Assembly: GCF_900177645.1 (NCBI RefSeq) | Contig: NZ_FXAO01000010.1 | Span: 62,001 to 126,000 of the forward strand | Direction of reading: 5' to 3' | DNA: 64,000 bases | From: Arenibacter troitsensis | GTDB taxonomy: Bacteria; Bacteroidota; Bacteroidia; Flavobacteriales; Flavobacteriaceae | Shown: one piece after another, positions 25,208-34,354 of the stretch | How positions within the stretch are numbered: the first letter of the stretch is position 1 | Layout of the letters: each line of letters starts with the position of its first letter | Translations under genes and position numbers: made by a program | The notes under the pieces: generated by a model | The model's input: only the letters and a program-made list of their open reading frames with translations | What the model was told of the DNA's origin: nothing | Databases searched by the model: none

Positions 25208-27019
25208 ATGAATTTAAAAATTGGGAAGAGACAATCCATATTGCTATTGATGGCACTTGTACTGCAAGTTGGTACTATTTTGGGACAAGAAAAGCAAAAT
25301 GGAAAGTCAATGGACGAAATGTGGGGCGAACAGAACACTTTGGGAGCGGATGCCCCAGCCTCCAGGACAGCACTATTTGATGATGGCAATTACGCCATGT
25401 TCATCCATTGGGGTATTTACTCCAACATTGCCAACAAATGGAAGGATAGTACCTATTACGGCATTAGTGAGTGGATCATGAATCCTAGAAGGGCCAATAT
25501 TCCGGTAGATGAATATATGGCAGAGGCAAAAAACTTCAACCCGGTAAATTTTGATGCCAAGGCTATTGCGCAATTGGCCAAGGATGCAGGAATGAAATAT
25601 GTTGTTGTTACCAGTAAGCACCATGACGGTTTTGCCATGTATAATTCCAAAAGCAATGATTTCAATATTGTAAAGGCTACTCCCTTTGCCAGAGATCCCA
25701 TGAAAGAATTGTCCAAGGCCTGTAAGGAATTGGGACTTGGATTCGGTTTTTATTATTCCCACAATCAGGACTGGACCTTTCCAGGGGGCAATGGCGGACC
25801 CAAGGTCAATGAAAAAGGGAAAGAGGTAGGTTTTGATTACTACTTTAAGAAAAAATGTCTTCCTCAGGTAAAGGAGATCGTGACCGAATATGGGGAAATT
25901 GCCATGGTCTGGTTTGATACTCCCGGCAATATGGAGAAAAAATATGTAGCCGAATTGGTGGATGTAGTCCGCAAGCACCAACCCAACGCCATGATTTCCG
26001 GAAGGGCGGGCCATGGATTGGGAGATTATAAATCCTTGGGCGATATGAACATTCCCGTTAAAAATATAGGGGGCCTATGGGAGACTGTAGATGTTACCAA
26101 CGACTCTTGGGGATATGCCTGGTACGATGGGAATTGGAAAAGTCCCAAACGTATTTTAAAGAGTATAATTTCTACGGTGGCCAGGGGAGGTACCTATATG
26201 TTGAATGTTGGTCCGGCACCGGACGGCAGTATTCCAACTGAGGCACAGGAATCCTTAAGGGCTTCCGGGGAATGGATCAACAAGTACCCGCAGGTAGTAT
26301 ATAAGACCGGTTCTTCGCCATGGGGCCGAAAGTTACCCTGGGGAGATGTTACCATAGCAGCGGATGGCAAGTTGAATCTCTGCGTGTACGAATGGCCTTT
26401 GGATGGTAAGTTATGGCTTCCAGGCCTCAAAAATAATATTATCTTCGCTAAGCTTTGGATAAACGGGAAGTTTATAGCATTGGAGACCGCCAAGGAGGGG
26501 GATTGGGCCGTGATAAGCCTTCCCGCAAAGCGTCCAGAAAGATTGATTTCCGTAATTGAGCTTGAGGTAGAGGGGCTCCCAAAAGTGGATGACAGACTTA
26601 GTTTAGACCCTGTTTTTGCTACAGAGCTTCCAGTGGATTTTGCAAAGGCGGAAGGTGCAGCCATCACCGAAAAAAGGTGGATGGAAAAGTTCGGGGAGTG
26701 GAAACATATTGAACAGGCCCAAGATTGGACAGACAAGGGTAAGGTGACCTGGAAGGTTATGGTGAAGGAGCCCGGTTATTACCAAACGGAACTGAATTAT
26801 GCTGGATCTGGCCGCTTGGTATGGAGAATTACTTCGGAAGAAGGAAAGGTTGTACAGAATCAGCAGAACTCATCGGAGGTCTATAATTATTATGAAATGG
26901 GGCTTTTAAAATTTGAAACGCCAGGAGAACATAGCATAACGGTTACTTTGGTAGACGGAAATAGGAAAAGTGCCAGCCTTAAAGAAATCCGATTGACCCC
27001 TGCTGTTAGTATGGAATAA
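25208..27019 (+). CDS. GH29 alpha-L-fucosidase
   Basis: 603 residues with an N-terminal signal peptide. The catalytic barrel has the family blocks YAMFIHWGIYS, VVTSKHHDGFAMYNS and GFYYSHNQDW, with the likely nucleophile Asp237 in MVWFDTPGN. The C-terminal 250 residues are beta-rich and include a second, probably carbohydrate-binding, domain ending at LTPAVS. The enzyme releases alpha-L-fucose from glycans, for instance from sulfated fucans or fucosylated side chains. It lies 71 bp downstream of the esterase and 18 bp upstream of the O-acetylesterase, so these are one operon. Two sulfatases follow, fitting a sulfated, acetylated fucose-containing polymer. Confidence 0.93.
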   Translation: MNLKIGKRQSILLLMALVLQVGTILGQEKQNGKSMDEMWGEQNTLGADAPASRTALFDDGNYAMFIHWGIYSNIANKWKDSTYYGISEWIMNPRRANIPVDEYMAEAKNFNPVNFDAKAIAQLAKDAGMKYVVVTSKHHDGFAMYNSKSNDFNIVKATPFARDPMKELSKACKELGLGFGFYYSHNQDWTFPGGNGGPKVNEKGKEVGFDYYFKKKCLPQVKEIVTEYGEIAMVWFDTPGNMEKKYVAELVDVVRKHQPNAMISGRAGHGLGDYKSLGDMNIPVKNIGGLWETVDVTNDSWGYAWYDGNWKSPKRILKSIISTVARGGTYMLNVGPAPDGSIPTEAQESLRASGEWINKYPQVVYKTGSSPWGRKLPWGDVTIAADGKLNLCVYEWPLDGKLWLPGLKNNIIFAKLWINGKFIALETAKEGDWAVISLPAKRPERLISVIELEVEGLPKVDDRLSLDPVFATELPVDFAKAEGAAITEKRWMEKFGEWKHIEQAQDWTDKGKVTWKVMVKEPGYYQTELNYAGSGRLVWRITSEEGKVVQNQQNSSEVYNYYEMGLLKFETPGEHSITVTLVDGNRKSASLKEIRLTPAVSME

Positions 27020-27037
27020 AACAGATAATTTATAATA

Positions 27038-28576
27038 ATGACGAAACAACCGTTCATCTTAACACTCTATATTTTTCTATTTTTTAATACAGCAATAACA
27101 TATTCCCAAGAATTAAAGTTATCCAATTTATTTTGCGATAATATGGTATTGCAACGCGGTACCGAAGTCCCTGTATGGGGAATCGCAGCGCCCAAGGATA
27201 GGATAACGGTAAGATTTGCAGGCCAAAAGGTTTCAACAAAAGTTGGGAAAGATGGAAAGTGGATGGTTGCATTAGCCCCTTTGGAGGCGTCAAAAACACC
27301 TAGGGAAATGACCATTATTGGAAATACGGAAATAGTATTATCTAATGTAGTGGTGGGTGAAGTATGGATATGTTCCGGACAATCCAATATGCAATTTTCG
27401 GTGAACAACGTCCCTGAAACAAAAGCACTGTTGGCTTCTTCGGAAAACATCAGAAGTTTTGAGGTGAAGAGAACGGTGTCCTTTAAAGAAGAAGACAATG
27501 TTTTTGGAAAGTGGCAAGATGCCCCCCCAAGCAGTGCGGTAGCATTTGGTTTTGCATATTTCCTTGAGAAGTCGGCCAATATTCCTATTGGAATAATACA
27601 TGCCTCTTGGGGCAGTTCTTCCCTCGAAGCCTGGATGCCGCGCGATATGGCAAAAGAGTTTCCCTATTTTAGGAATATAATGGACGACTTTGATGCCGAT
27701 ACTTTAACGAGGAATAGAATTAAATCTGCCATTAATTCCTTGGAAGGTTGGTCTAATCAAGAAGATATATTTATGCGTAGGCAACCCAATATTCTGTATA
27801 ATGCCATGATGAAGCCTTTGGCTCCTTATGCCTGTAGAGGCTTGGTGTGGTATCAAGGGGAACGCAACACTCGTTATTATGCCGGGGTACCGGAGGTAAA
27901 CGGGGACAATTGGTTCCATAGAGTGATTGGGATGAAGGAATATGGAGATGTGCTACAATCTTGGATCAGGCGGTATAGAAAGGAATGGAATAATGATAAG
28001 ATGCACTTCTCTGTTGTAATGCTTCCTGGTTATGGAAAAGGCACGAACAATAACCCGGATATCGATCCCACGAGTCCAACGGCCATGTCCTGGGCATGGA
28101 TGCGCGAGTCGCAAATGAAGGTATTGGATCTTCCTTATACCAGTGTTGTCAACACTATTGATCTAGGGGACGAAAAGAACGTTCACCCAGTGGATAAACT
28201 CCCCATAGGGATTAGACTGGCGCTGGCTGCGGAAAAATATACCCTTGATAAGGATGTGGTGGCGGAAGGCCCCATCTTTAGGGAAGTTGAGCCACTAAAC
28301 CATACACTTATAGTTTATTTTAAGAATGCCCAGGGGTTAAAAACGGTGGATGGAAACGCCCCTGTGGGATTCTGGATTTCTGATGGATCAATGCAATGGC
28401 AAAAGGCAAAAGCGAAAATTGTTGGGGAAACGGTAGTGCTGTCCCATGGTGACATTAAAGACCCCAAATTTGTTAGGTATGCCTTTGCCGGAAAACCGGA
28501 TGTCAATTTGGTCAATAGTGCAGATTTACCTGCCTATCCTTTCAGAACGGATAATGTGATTCCTATTGATGAATAA
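27038..28576 (+). CDS. Sialate O-acetylesterase-type esterase (SASA/SGNH)
   Basis: 512 residues with a signal peptide and an N-terminal beta-sandwich (DNMVLQRGTEVPVWGIAAPK). The SGNH core shows GEVWICSGQSNMQF with nucleophile Ser116 and, near the C terminus, DLGDEKNVHPVDKLPIG with the catalytic His in HPVDK. This family removes acetyl groups from sugars, including sialic acid but in marine Bacteroidota mostly other polysaccharides. Closely spaced after the GH29 gene. The name sialate reflects the family only: no sialidase or sialic-acid lyase is evident next to it. Confidence 0.88.
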   Translation: MTKQPFILTLYIFLFFNTAITYSQELKLSNLFCDNMVLQRGTEVPVWGIAAPKDRITVRFAGQKVSTKVGKDGKWMVALAPLEASKTPREMTIIGNTEIVLSNVVVGEVWICSGQSNMQFSVNNVPETKALLASSENIRSFEVKRTVSFKEEDNVFGKWQDAPPSSAVAFGFAYFLEKSANIPIGIIHASWGSSSLEAWMPRDMAKEFPYFRNIMDDFDADTLTRNRIKSAINSLEGWSNQEDIFMRRQPNILYNAMMKPLAPYACRGLVWYQGERNTRYYAGVPEVNGDNWFHRVIGMKEYGDVLQSWIRRYRKEWNNDKMHFSVVMLPGYGKGTNNNPDIDPTSPTAMSWAWMRESQMKVLDLPYTSVVNTIDLGDEKNVHPVDKLPIGIRLALAAEKYTLDKDVVAEGPIFREVEPLNHTLIVYFKNAQGLKTVDGNAPVGFWISDGSMQWQKAKAKIVGETVVLSHGDIKDPKFVRYAFAGKPDVNLVNSADLPAYPFRTDNVIPIDE

Positions 28577-28582
28577 ATTTAA

Positions 28583-28702
28583 AATGTAATTTGGCGCTAT
28601 TGGGAAAACACAAATTATAGAAAGCACTATATCACGTCTACAGAGTCTGGGGCATTAGTATTCGAAGTAGGTAAGGGTATTCGTGGTTATTGGATATGGT
28701 AA
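28583..28702 (+). pseudogene. Short C-terminal gene remnant
   Basis: A 40-codon open frame without ATG between an in-frame TAA and TAA 28700-28702 reads HYITSTESGALVFEVGKGIR then GYWIW, plausible as a beta-strand protein terminus. It sits in the gap between two plus-strand genes. It may be the tail of a deleted CAZyme; the parent family is not recognised. Confidence 0.3.
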
Positions 28703-28721
28703 AAATTAATTTAAAAGCATT

Positions 28722-30311
28722 ATGCATTTATTGAAACAGCATCTTAGAGTTTGTTTGTTATTGTTTAGCATGGCTACCGGAGCACAGCGTATTCAAAAAC
28801 CAAATATCGTCATTATTTATACCGACGACCAGGGTTATGGGGATGTAGCAGCTCTTAACCCCGATGCTAAATTTAAGACTCCCAACATGGACATATTGGC
28901 CAATGAGGGGATGATCTTTACGGATGGGCATAGCAGTGATGCGGTCTGTACCCCCTCTAGATACTCCTTATTAACAGGAAGATACAGTTGGCGGACCTCC
29001 TTAAAAAAAGGAGTCCTAGAAGCCGATGGACCCTGTTTGATAGAGAAGGATAGGATGACCATTGCTTCCTTGCTAAGCGATAATGGCTACAATACGGCTA
29101 TGGTAGGGAAATGGCACCTTCAAATGGAGTTTAAAGGAAGTCTGGGCAAAGATCGTGACTGGTCCAAACCCTTTACCGATGGTCCTATTGAGAAGGGATT
29201 CGACTATTTTTACGGGATTCCCGCATCCATGAACTATGGCATACTTACCTATTTGGAAAATGATAGGGTTTTGGATCCTCCAGTCTTATGGACCAAGAAG
29301 AAGCCTGACACTAACCCTAGGACGTATAGTGATGACATTACCCCAAAGCCCTATAGGATGACCCCCCCTTACGAAAAAGAAGGTGGTAGGGGCTGGGTGG
29401 AGGTGGCTCCATCCTTCAATGATGAGTTGGTATTGGAAAACCTGGTCAATAGGGCAGTGGAATATATTAATGAATCCTCCAAAGAGGCAAAAAACGGCAA
29501 GCCATTCTTTTTATACTTGCCATTGAACAGTCCGCATTTGCCGCATAGTACCCATCCAGATTTTCAAGGCCGAAGCAACTGTGGCAATTATGGCGATTTT
29601 ATGGAAGAAACCGATTATAGGGTGGGGCAGGTATTGAATGCCTTAAAAGCCAATGGTGTTGATGACAACACCTTGGTAATCTTTTCTTCGGATAACGGTG
29701 CGGAAACCAACTATGTTTATCAACGCGATGTATATGGGCACTTTAGTAGCTTACATTTTAAAGGTGGTAAGCGCGACATATACGAGGGTGGTCATCGCGT
29801 GCCCTTCCTAATGCGTTGGCCGGCACAAATAAAGGCCGGTTTAAAATCGGATGTACCGGTTTGCCAGACCGATTATCTGGCGACTATTGCCGATATCATT
29901 GGAGTAGAGCTTCCGGATAATGCGGGCGAGGACAGTTATAGCCTGCTGCCCATTTTACAAGGAAAGGATGATGATAAAACGGTTAGGGGAGCGGTAATCC
30001 ACCATTCGGTATCAGGGGATTTTGCCATTCGACAAGGAAAATGGAAATTAAATATGTTTCGTGGATCCGGGGGTTCACTAGAACCAAGATTTATTCAGCC
30101 CAAAGAAGGGGAAGCCGTTTTTGAACTTTATAATATGGAAATGGATCCAAGCGAAACTACCAACCTCTATTATGAGCATCCCGATGTGGTGAAAAGACTT
30201 ACCAAAAAGATAGTCAATATCATTAAGGACGGTAGAACAACAGCCGGCGTACCACAGGAATATGTTAAGGAGAATTGGGATTTGCCAAATTGGATCAAAT
30301 CCCAAATTTAG
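28722..30311 (+). CDS. S1 formylglycine sulfatase
   Basis: 529 residues with a signal peptide. It starts with the sulfatase core IVIIYTDDQGYGD (metal-binding Asp pair). The FGly motif is VCTPSRYSLLTGR, with Cys76 the residue converted to formylglycine. Further blocks are VGKWHL, NSPHLPHSTHP and SSDNGAETNY. The S1 arylsulfatase superfamily hydrolyses sulfate esters on polysaccharides; a marine galactan or fucan is a fair guess, but the subfamily cannot be set by eye. It is downstream of the GH29/SASA genes and 168 bp before the next sulfatase. Activity needs an FGly-generating enzyme, which is not recognisable here (see 49351). Confidence 0.93.
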   Translation: MHLLKQHLRVCLLLFSMATGAQRIQKPNIVIIYTDDQGYGDVAALNPDAKFKTPNMDILANEGMIFTDGHSSDAVCTPSRYSLLTGRYSWRTSLKKGVLEADGPCLIEKDRMTIASLLSDNGYNTAMVGKWHLQMEFKGSLGKDRDWSKPFTDGPIEKGFDYFYGIPASMNYGILTYLENDRVLDPPVLWTKKKPDTNPRTYSDDITPKPYRMTPPYEKEGGRGWVEVAPSFNDELVLENLVNRAVEYINESSKEAKNGKPFFLYLPLNSPHLPHSTHPDFQGRSNCGNYGDFMEETDYRVGQVLNALKANGVDDNTLVIFSSDNGAETNYVYQRDVYGHFSSLHFKGGKRDIYEGGHRVPFLMRWPAQIKAGLKSDVPVCQTDYLATIADIIGVELPDNAGEDSYSLLPILQGKDDDKTVRGAVIHHSVSGDFAIRQGKWKLNMFRGSGGSLEPRFIQPKEGEAVFELYNMEMDPSETTNLYYEHPDVVKRLTKKIVNIIKDGRTTAGVPQEYVKENWDLPNWIKSQI

Positions 30312-30479
30312 GTACGCTAAGCTGCATTTCCCTTAGTTTTGATCAAATACAGCAAAAATATGGTCTAACAGAGAAATACTTTTTTTGAGTTTTGCGCTAG
30401 GTTTGTACCATGGACATTTTTGTGTATACTTGGCTCTATTATGTCCTGTTCAGAAAATTACCATCCAAAAATTAAAAGA

Positions 30480-31895
30480 ATGAAAGTTACTACAAGAGGT
30501 ATTGTTCTTAGCTTATTCACTTTAATCCTGCTTTCGTGTGGAGCCCGGCAAGAAGCCAAAAAAGAACCTATTGCCGAGGAAAAAACGCAACCGAATATCA
30601 TATTCATATTTGCCGATGATTGGGGATATGCAGATTTGGGAATTCATGGAAGTACTTTTTGCAAAACCCCCAACCTGGATAAAATGGCTGCCGAAGGCAT
30701 CGATTTTCAGAACTTCTCTGTGGTTAATCCTGTTTGCTCACCAAGTAGGGTGGCGGTAATGACGGGGCAATACCCAGCCCGACAAAGTGTTCACGGGCAT
30801 TTTGCGTCCGTAGAATCGCATATAAAAAGAAATATGCCAGATTGGTTGAATCCCCAAGCCCCCTTACTTCCCAAAATGTTAAAGGAAGCTGGATATTCCA
30901 CGGCCCATTTTGGTAAATGGCATTTGTCCAATACCCATGTTGAAGATGCACCTTCCCCCTTGGAGTATGGATACGATGAGTATGGAGCATTTAATTTACC
31001 GAGTAACTTACATCAAATGCATGCGGATTCTACTATATATAAAACTATTGATTTTGTAAAGCGCCATAAGGACAAACCTTTTTTTATTAATGCTTGGATC
31101 CATGCAACGCATACTCCCCATTACCCCAAAGAGGAGTACATGCAACAATTTGCACATTTGGACGAACAGCAACAGGTGTATGCTGCTGTTGTGGCCGAGT
31201 ATGATGCCCGTATAGGGGAATTGTTTTCCACTTTAAAAATTTTGGGAATAGATGAGAACACCTTGGTTGTCTTTTCTTCTGATAATGGTCCCGAAATAAC
31301 CGGTAAAAATAAAATTACAGAGGATAATTCTACCGGACCTGGTTTAGGGACTTATTATTCCGTTGGGGAAACAGGCGAGCTTAAAGGACGTAAGCGCTCC
31401 CTTTTTGCTGGTGGTGTCCGTATACCCTTTTTGGTACGCTGGCCAAGTGTGGTACCGGCAGGAACGATTGATAAAACTACCGAATTGGCCACCGTAGATT
31501 TATTGCCGACATTTTTGGAGTTGGCAGGGGCAAGCTATCCCGAGAATTACCAAGCCGATGGAGTAAGCATCGCTTCCGCCATAAGGGGCGAATCCTTTAT
31601 TAGACAAAAGCCCATTTATTGGGATTGGCGCTTTTCCAGTGACCGGCCCGATTTTTGGCCCAGTGCTGCTGTACAAGAGGGCAACTGGAAACTTTTGACG
31701 AACGATCAATTAGGAAGGGCCGAACTATACAATATTGCTTCCGATTGGGCGGAGCAGACAGATGTGTCGGCTGATAATCCTGAGAAGCTCAAGGAGCTCA
31801 CCTACAAACTCGGGGCTTTTCAAAGTTCCCTACCTATTGCAGCACCTGAAAATTGTTTTTCTAAGGAGAGAGAAACCCTAAAACTTGTAAATTAG
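30480..31895 (+). CDS. Second S1 sulfatase, lipoprotein
   Basis: 471 residues from ATG 30480; the open frame extends to 30420 but this start gives a lipoprotein signal with lipobox LILLSC (Cys20). The core begins NIIFIFADDWGYADLG. The FGly motif is VCSPSRVAVMTGQ with Cys86, followed by GKWHLSNTHV, HATHTPHYP and SSDNGPEITG. The CSPSR sequence differs from CTPSR in the neighbouring sulfatase; both are accepted by the maturation enzyme. Anchoring at the membrane suggests it acts on imported or surface-held oligosaccharides. A different target position or sugar than the first sulfatase is expected. Confidence 0.93.
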   Translation: MKVTTRGIVLSLFTLILLSCGARQEAKKEPIAEEKTQPNIIFIFADDWGYADLGIHGSTFCKTPNLDKMAAEGIDFQNFSVVNPVCSPSRVAVMTGQYPARQSVHGHFASVESHIKRNMPDWLNPQAPLLPKMLKEAGYSTAHFGKWHLSNTHVEDAPSPLEYGYDEYGAFNLPSNLHQMHADSTIYKTIDFVKRHKDKPFFINAWIHATHTPHYPKEEYMQQFAHLDEQQQVYAAVVAEYDARIGELFSTLKILGIDENTLVVFSSDNGPEITGKNKITEDNSTGPGLGTYYSVGETGELKGRKRSLFAGGVRIPFLVRWPSVVPAGTIDKTTELATVDLLPTFLELAGASYPENYQADGVSIASAIRGESFIRQKPIYWDWRFSSDRPDFWPSAAVQEGNWKLLTNDQLGRAELYNIASDWAEQTDVSADNPEKLKELTYKLGAFQSSLPIAAPENCFSKERETLKLVN

Positions 31896-32504
31896 AAAGA
31901 CAAATGGACTTGTAGAATTACTTCTATGGGGCCATTTTAAAAATCAATATATTCCTTTAGCAAGTACAGCACATAGGCTAAGAGGAATATGTTGAACTTG
32001 CTGTTTAGGAAAAATGTTATTGGCTTCTTTTTCAGAGTTCGCTTGAAGGATTGAACAGTGAAAGAAGTCTATATTTTCACATTTTTTAACTTTTAGAATT
32101 TTCTGTTAATTTTTATTTTTATTCAAAATTTGAAATAGCGATAACATGCAATTTATTAAACGAGAAGACGATTTTTCGCCCACGTTTTCTGTTTGGTCAA
32201 TTGAAAGAATTACTAATAATCTATTGTCAAATAGTATAATAAGTGGGCGTTATACGGAACCTTCTTACTTAAGGAGGGGATTTCAACACTTTCTTCCCGA
32301 TTTTCTTTCCGGGAGCAATTTTTACGAATTCAAGTTTTACAGATGAAGGTATCTTGTCCCTTAATTGGAGCAGGGACTGTTCCAAATACCCACTAAGATA
32401 AATGGGTTAAATGGGAACCCTTTAGCCCAAAAAAAAATCATTTTTCGTTCTGTTTCTTTAGACGATTACTTGCTAACAGTAAAGTATAATTTAAAAAAAT
32501 AGTT
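31896..32504. other. Intergenic region without supported gene
   Basis: About 600 bp of AT-rich DNA. A 66-codon plus-strand frame at 32146-32346 (MQFIKREDDFSPTFSVWSIE...) has no leader, no neighbour link and odd composition, so I leave it out. No terminator hairpin with a clear T-run was found. Confidence 0.4.
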
Positions 32505-32933
32505 ATGGAAGCAATAAATACCACTAAGAATAAAAACTACCAAAGAAGACTTAACTCCTACCTGCCGTTGAAATTTAAGAAATTCCAAATGCAAATGGAC
32601 AATTTTGGGGTCCATATCCTCATTTCGGCCAATTTTCTTAAAAAAGGCAATCATTCCCTAAAAATACAGAATGGCATTCTGCACCTAAAAATAAAGCGGG
32701 CCACAGGTTTATTTGGGTATGCCATTGATTCCGCTTCACAAAAGGACCAATATAAGGACATGGATTTTCAAATTAGTTTGCCCCATAAAAAGTTCAGGCA
32801 TATAAATTCCGTTCGCTATCAAAACGGTTCCCTGCAAATTCACCTAAGTGATCGGCAGGGATCCCGAGATGGAATAAAGTATGTGGGACCATCAACAATG
32901 TTCCATCGATCTACTTCATCCATACGGCATTAA
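32505..32933 (+). CDS. Orphan basic protein, weak Hsp20-like pattern
   Basis: 142 residues, basic and without signal peptide. The middle shows alternating strands that faintly resemble an alpha-crystallin domain: NHSLKIQNGILHLKIKRATG and then FRHINSVRYQNGSLQIHLSD, where a NGxLxIxL motif is near the C-terminal end as in Hsp20. The typical IxI tail is missing. It has its own leader after 170 bp of spacer, and no operon partner. I give no firm function; a small envelope or chaperone-like protein is possible. Confidence 0.5.
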   Translation: MEAINTTKNKNYQRRLNSYLPLKFKKFQMQMDNFGVHILISANFLKKGNHSLKIQNGILHLKIKRATGLFGYAIDSASQKDQYKDMDFQISLPHKKFRHINSVRYQNGSLQIHLSDRQGSRDGIKYVGPSTMFHRSTSSIRH

Positions 32934-33205
32934 AGAGCTATTGGCGTACCAGCGGTTAATAGGGGATCCATACCTCTGTTAGACTATAAATAGTTTAACC
33001 TGCTTATATAGACATGAATTCCATATAAATGTAGCCAAGGAAGATATATAGTACCTATGGCACTATACAAACCATGATTATTGATTATGGGGAAATCTTA
33101 ATAAAAAGGGAATAGATACAAATTGATTTTGAATGAATACAGAATAGACTGGCTGCTGGCTCGGCCCAAACTTGTTAACCTTTTATAAATTATAAACCAT
33201 ATTTT

Positions 33206-34354
33206 ATGAAATCCAATAAACCTTACTTAAAAAGTGTACTCTTTTTGTTTACCTTATTATTCTTTTATAGCCATGGCGCCATGGCTGGGAACGGAATAAC
33301 ACTCTATACCCCCTATACCTACATTACGGTACCGCCTGGAGAATCCATTGACTATACCGTTGAGGTTAAAAACTATGGTAGTCAGTTGAAGGATGTGGAA
33401 ATTGACCTTTCCGGCTTACCAGATGAATGGAATTCCTCCTTAAAGGCCGGGGGCTATTCCATTAAGCGCATTGCTGTTTTGCCGGGTGAGAAAAAAACGG
33501 TATCCTTAACCCTAAATGTACCCTTAAAGGTAGAAAAGGGGAAATATAATATAAGGCTTGTTGCCAAGAATTACGATGTGCTGCCCATTGTGGTCAACGT
33601 TTCGGAAGAGGGCACTTTTAAGACCGAATTCAGCTCGGACCAGATCAATATGGAAGGGCATTCCAAATCCAATTTTAACTTTTCCACAAAATTAAAAAAT
33701 CATACGAGTGAAAAGCAATTGTACTCCTTGTTGGCGCTACCACCACGGGGTTGGAACGTGGCCTTTAAGCCCAATGGTAGGCAGGCCACGGCAGTGGAGA
33801 TCGAAGCGGGTAAAACCACCAATATTTCGGTGGAGGTACAGCCTTCCCCGCAAGTAACATCCGGATCTTTTAAAATACCGATAAAGGCTACCAACAAGTA
33901 CAGTTCGGCCGAATTGGAATTGGAGGTGGTCATAAAAGGGTCTTATGATTTGGAACTTACCACCCCAACGGGATTATTGAGTGCCAATGTTACTTCGGGG
34001 AGGGAAAAGCAATTGGAGCTGCTACTGAGAAATACAGGAACCAGCGAACTCAGAAATGTTAGCTTTAGCTCTTCAAAACCCAAGGATTGGGAAATTACAA
34101 TTGAGCCGGATACTATTCCTGTAATTCAAGCTGGGGGCAGTACTAAGGTACAGGCTACCATTAAATCTGCCGATAAGGCCATTCCCGGCGACTACCTGCC
34201 CAAGATTACGGCCAAGACCCCAGAGGCTTCTTCAACGGCTTCCTTTAGGATTATGGTAAAGACACCTTTATTATGGGGTTGGCTAGGAATCTTTATCATT
34301 TTGGGGACCTTGGGGGGAATCTATTATCTGTTTAGAAAATACGGTAGGAGGTAA
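33206..34354 (+). CDS. NEW3-domain membrane protein, ABC exporter partner
   Basis: 382 residues: a signal peptide, then three immunoglobulin-like beta repeats of the NEW3 type. Examples are GESIDYTVEVKNYGSQLKDV, TNISVEVQPSPQVTSGSFKI and KQLELLLRNTGTSELRNVSF. A C-terminal membrane helix LLWGWLGIFIILGTLGGIYY and a short basic tail follow. It resembles the extracytoplasmic partner proteins encoded with NosDFY-like or ABC-2 systems. Its stop overlaps the start of the ATPase by one base (TAATG), so the three genes are one operon. It may contact the exported substrate outside the membrane. Confidence 0.78.
   Translation: MKSNKPYLKSVLFLFTLLFFYSHGAMAGNGITLYTPYTYITVPPGESIDYTVEVKNYGSQLKDVEIDLSGLPDEWNSSLKAGGYSIKRIAVLPGEKKTVSLTLNVPLKVEKGKYNIRLVAKNYDVLPIVVNVSEEGTFKTEFSSDQINMEGHSKSNFNFSTKLKNHTSEKQLYSLLALPPRGWNVAFKPNGRQATAVEIEAGKTTNISVEVQPSPQVTSGSFKIPIKATNKYSSAELELEVVIKGSYDLELTTPTGLLSANVTSGREKQLELLLRNTGTSELRNVSFSSSKPKDWEITIEPDTIPVIQAGGSTKVQATIKSADKAIPGDYLPKITAKTPEASSTASFRIMVKTPLLWGWLGIFIILGTLGGIYYLFRKYGRR

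Noticed and set aside
25373-26014. 213-codon minus-strand frame
   Set aside because: Antisense to the GH29 catalytic domain, an effect of codon bias; no domain found.
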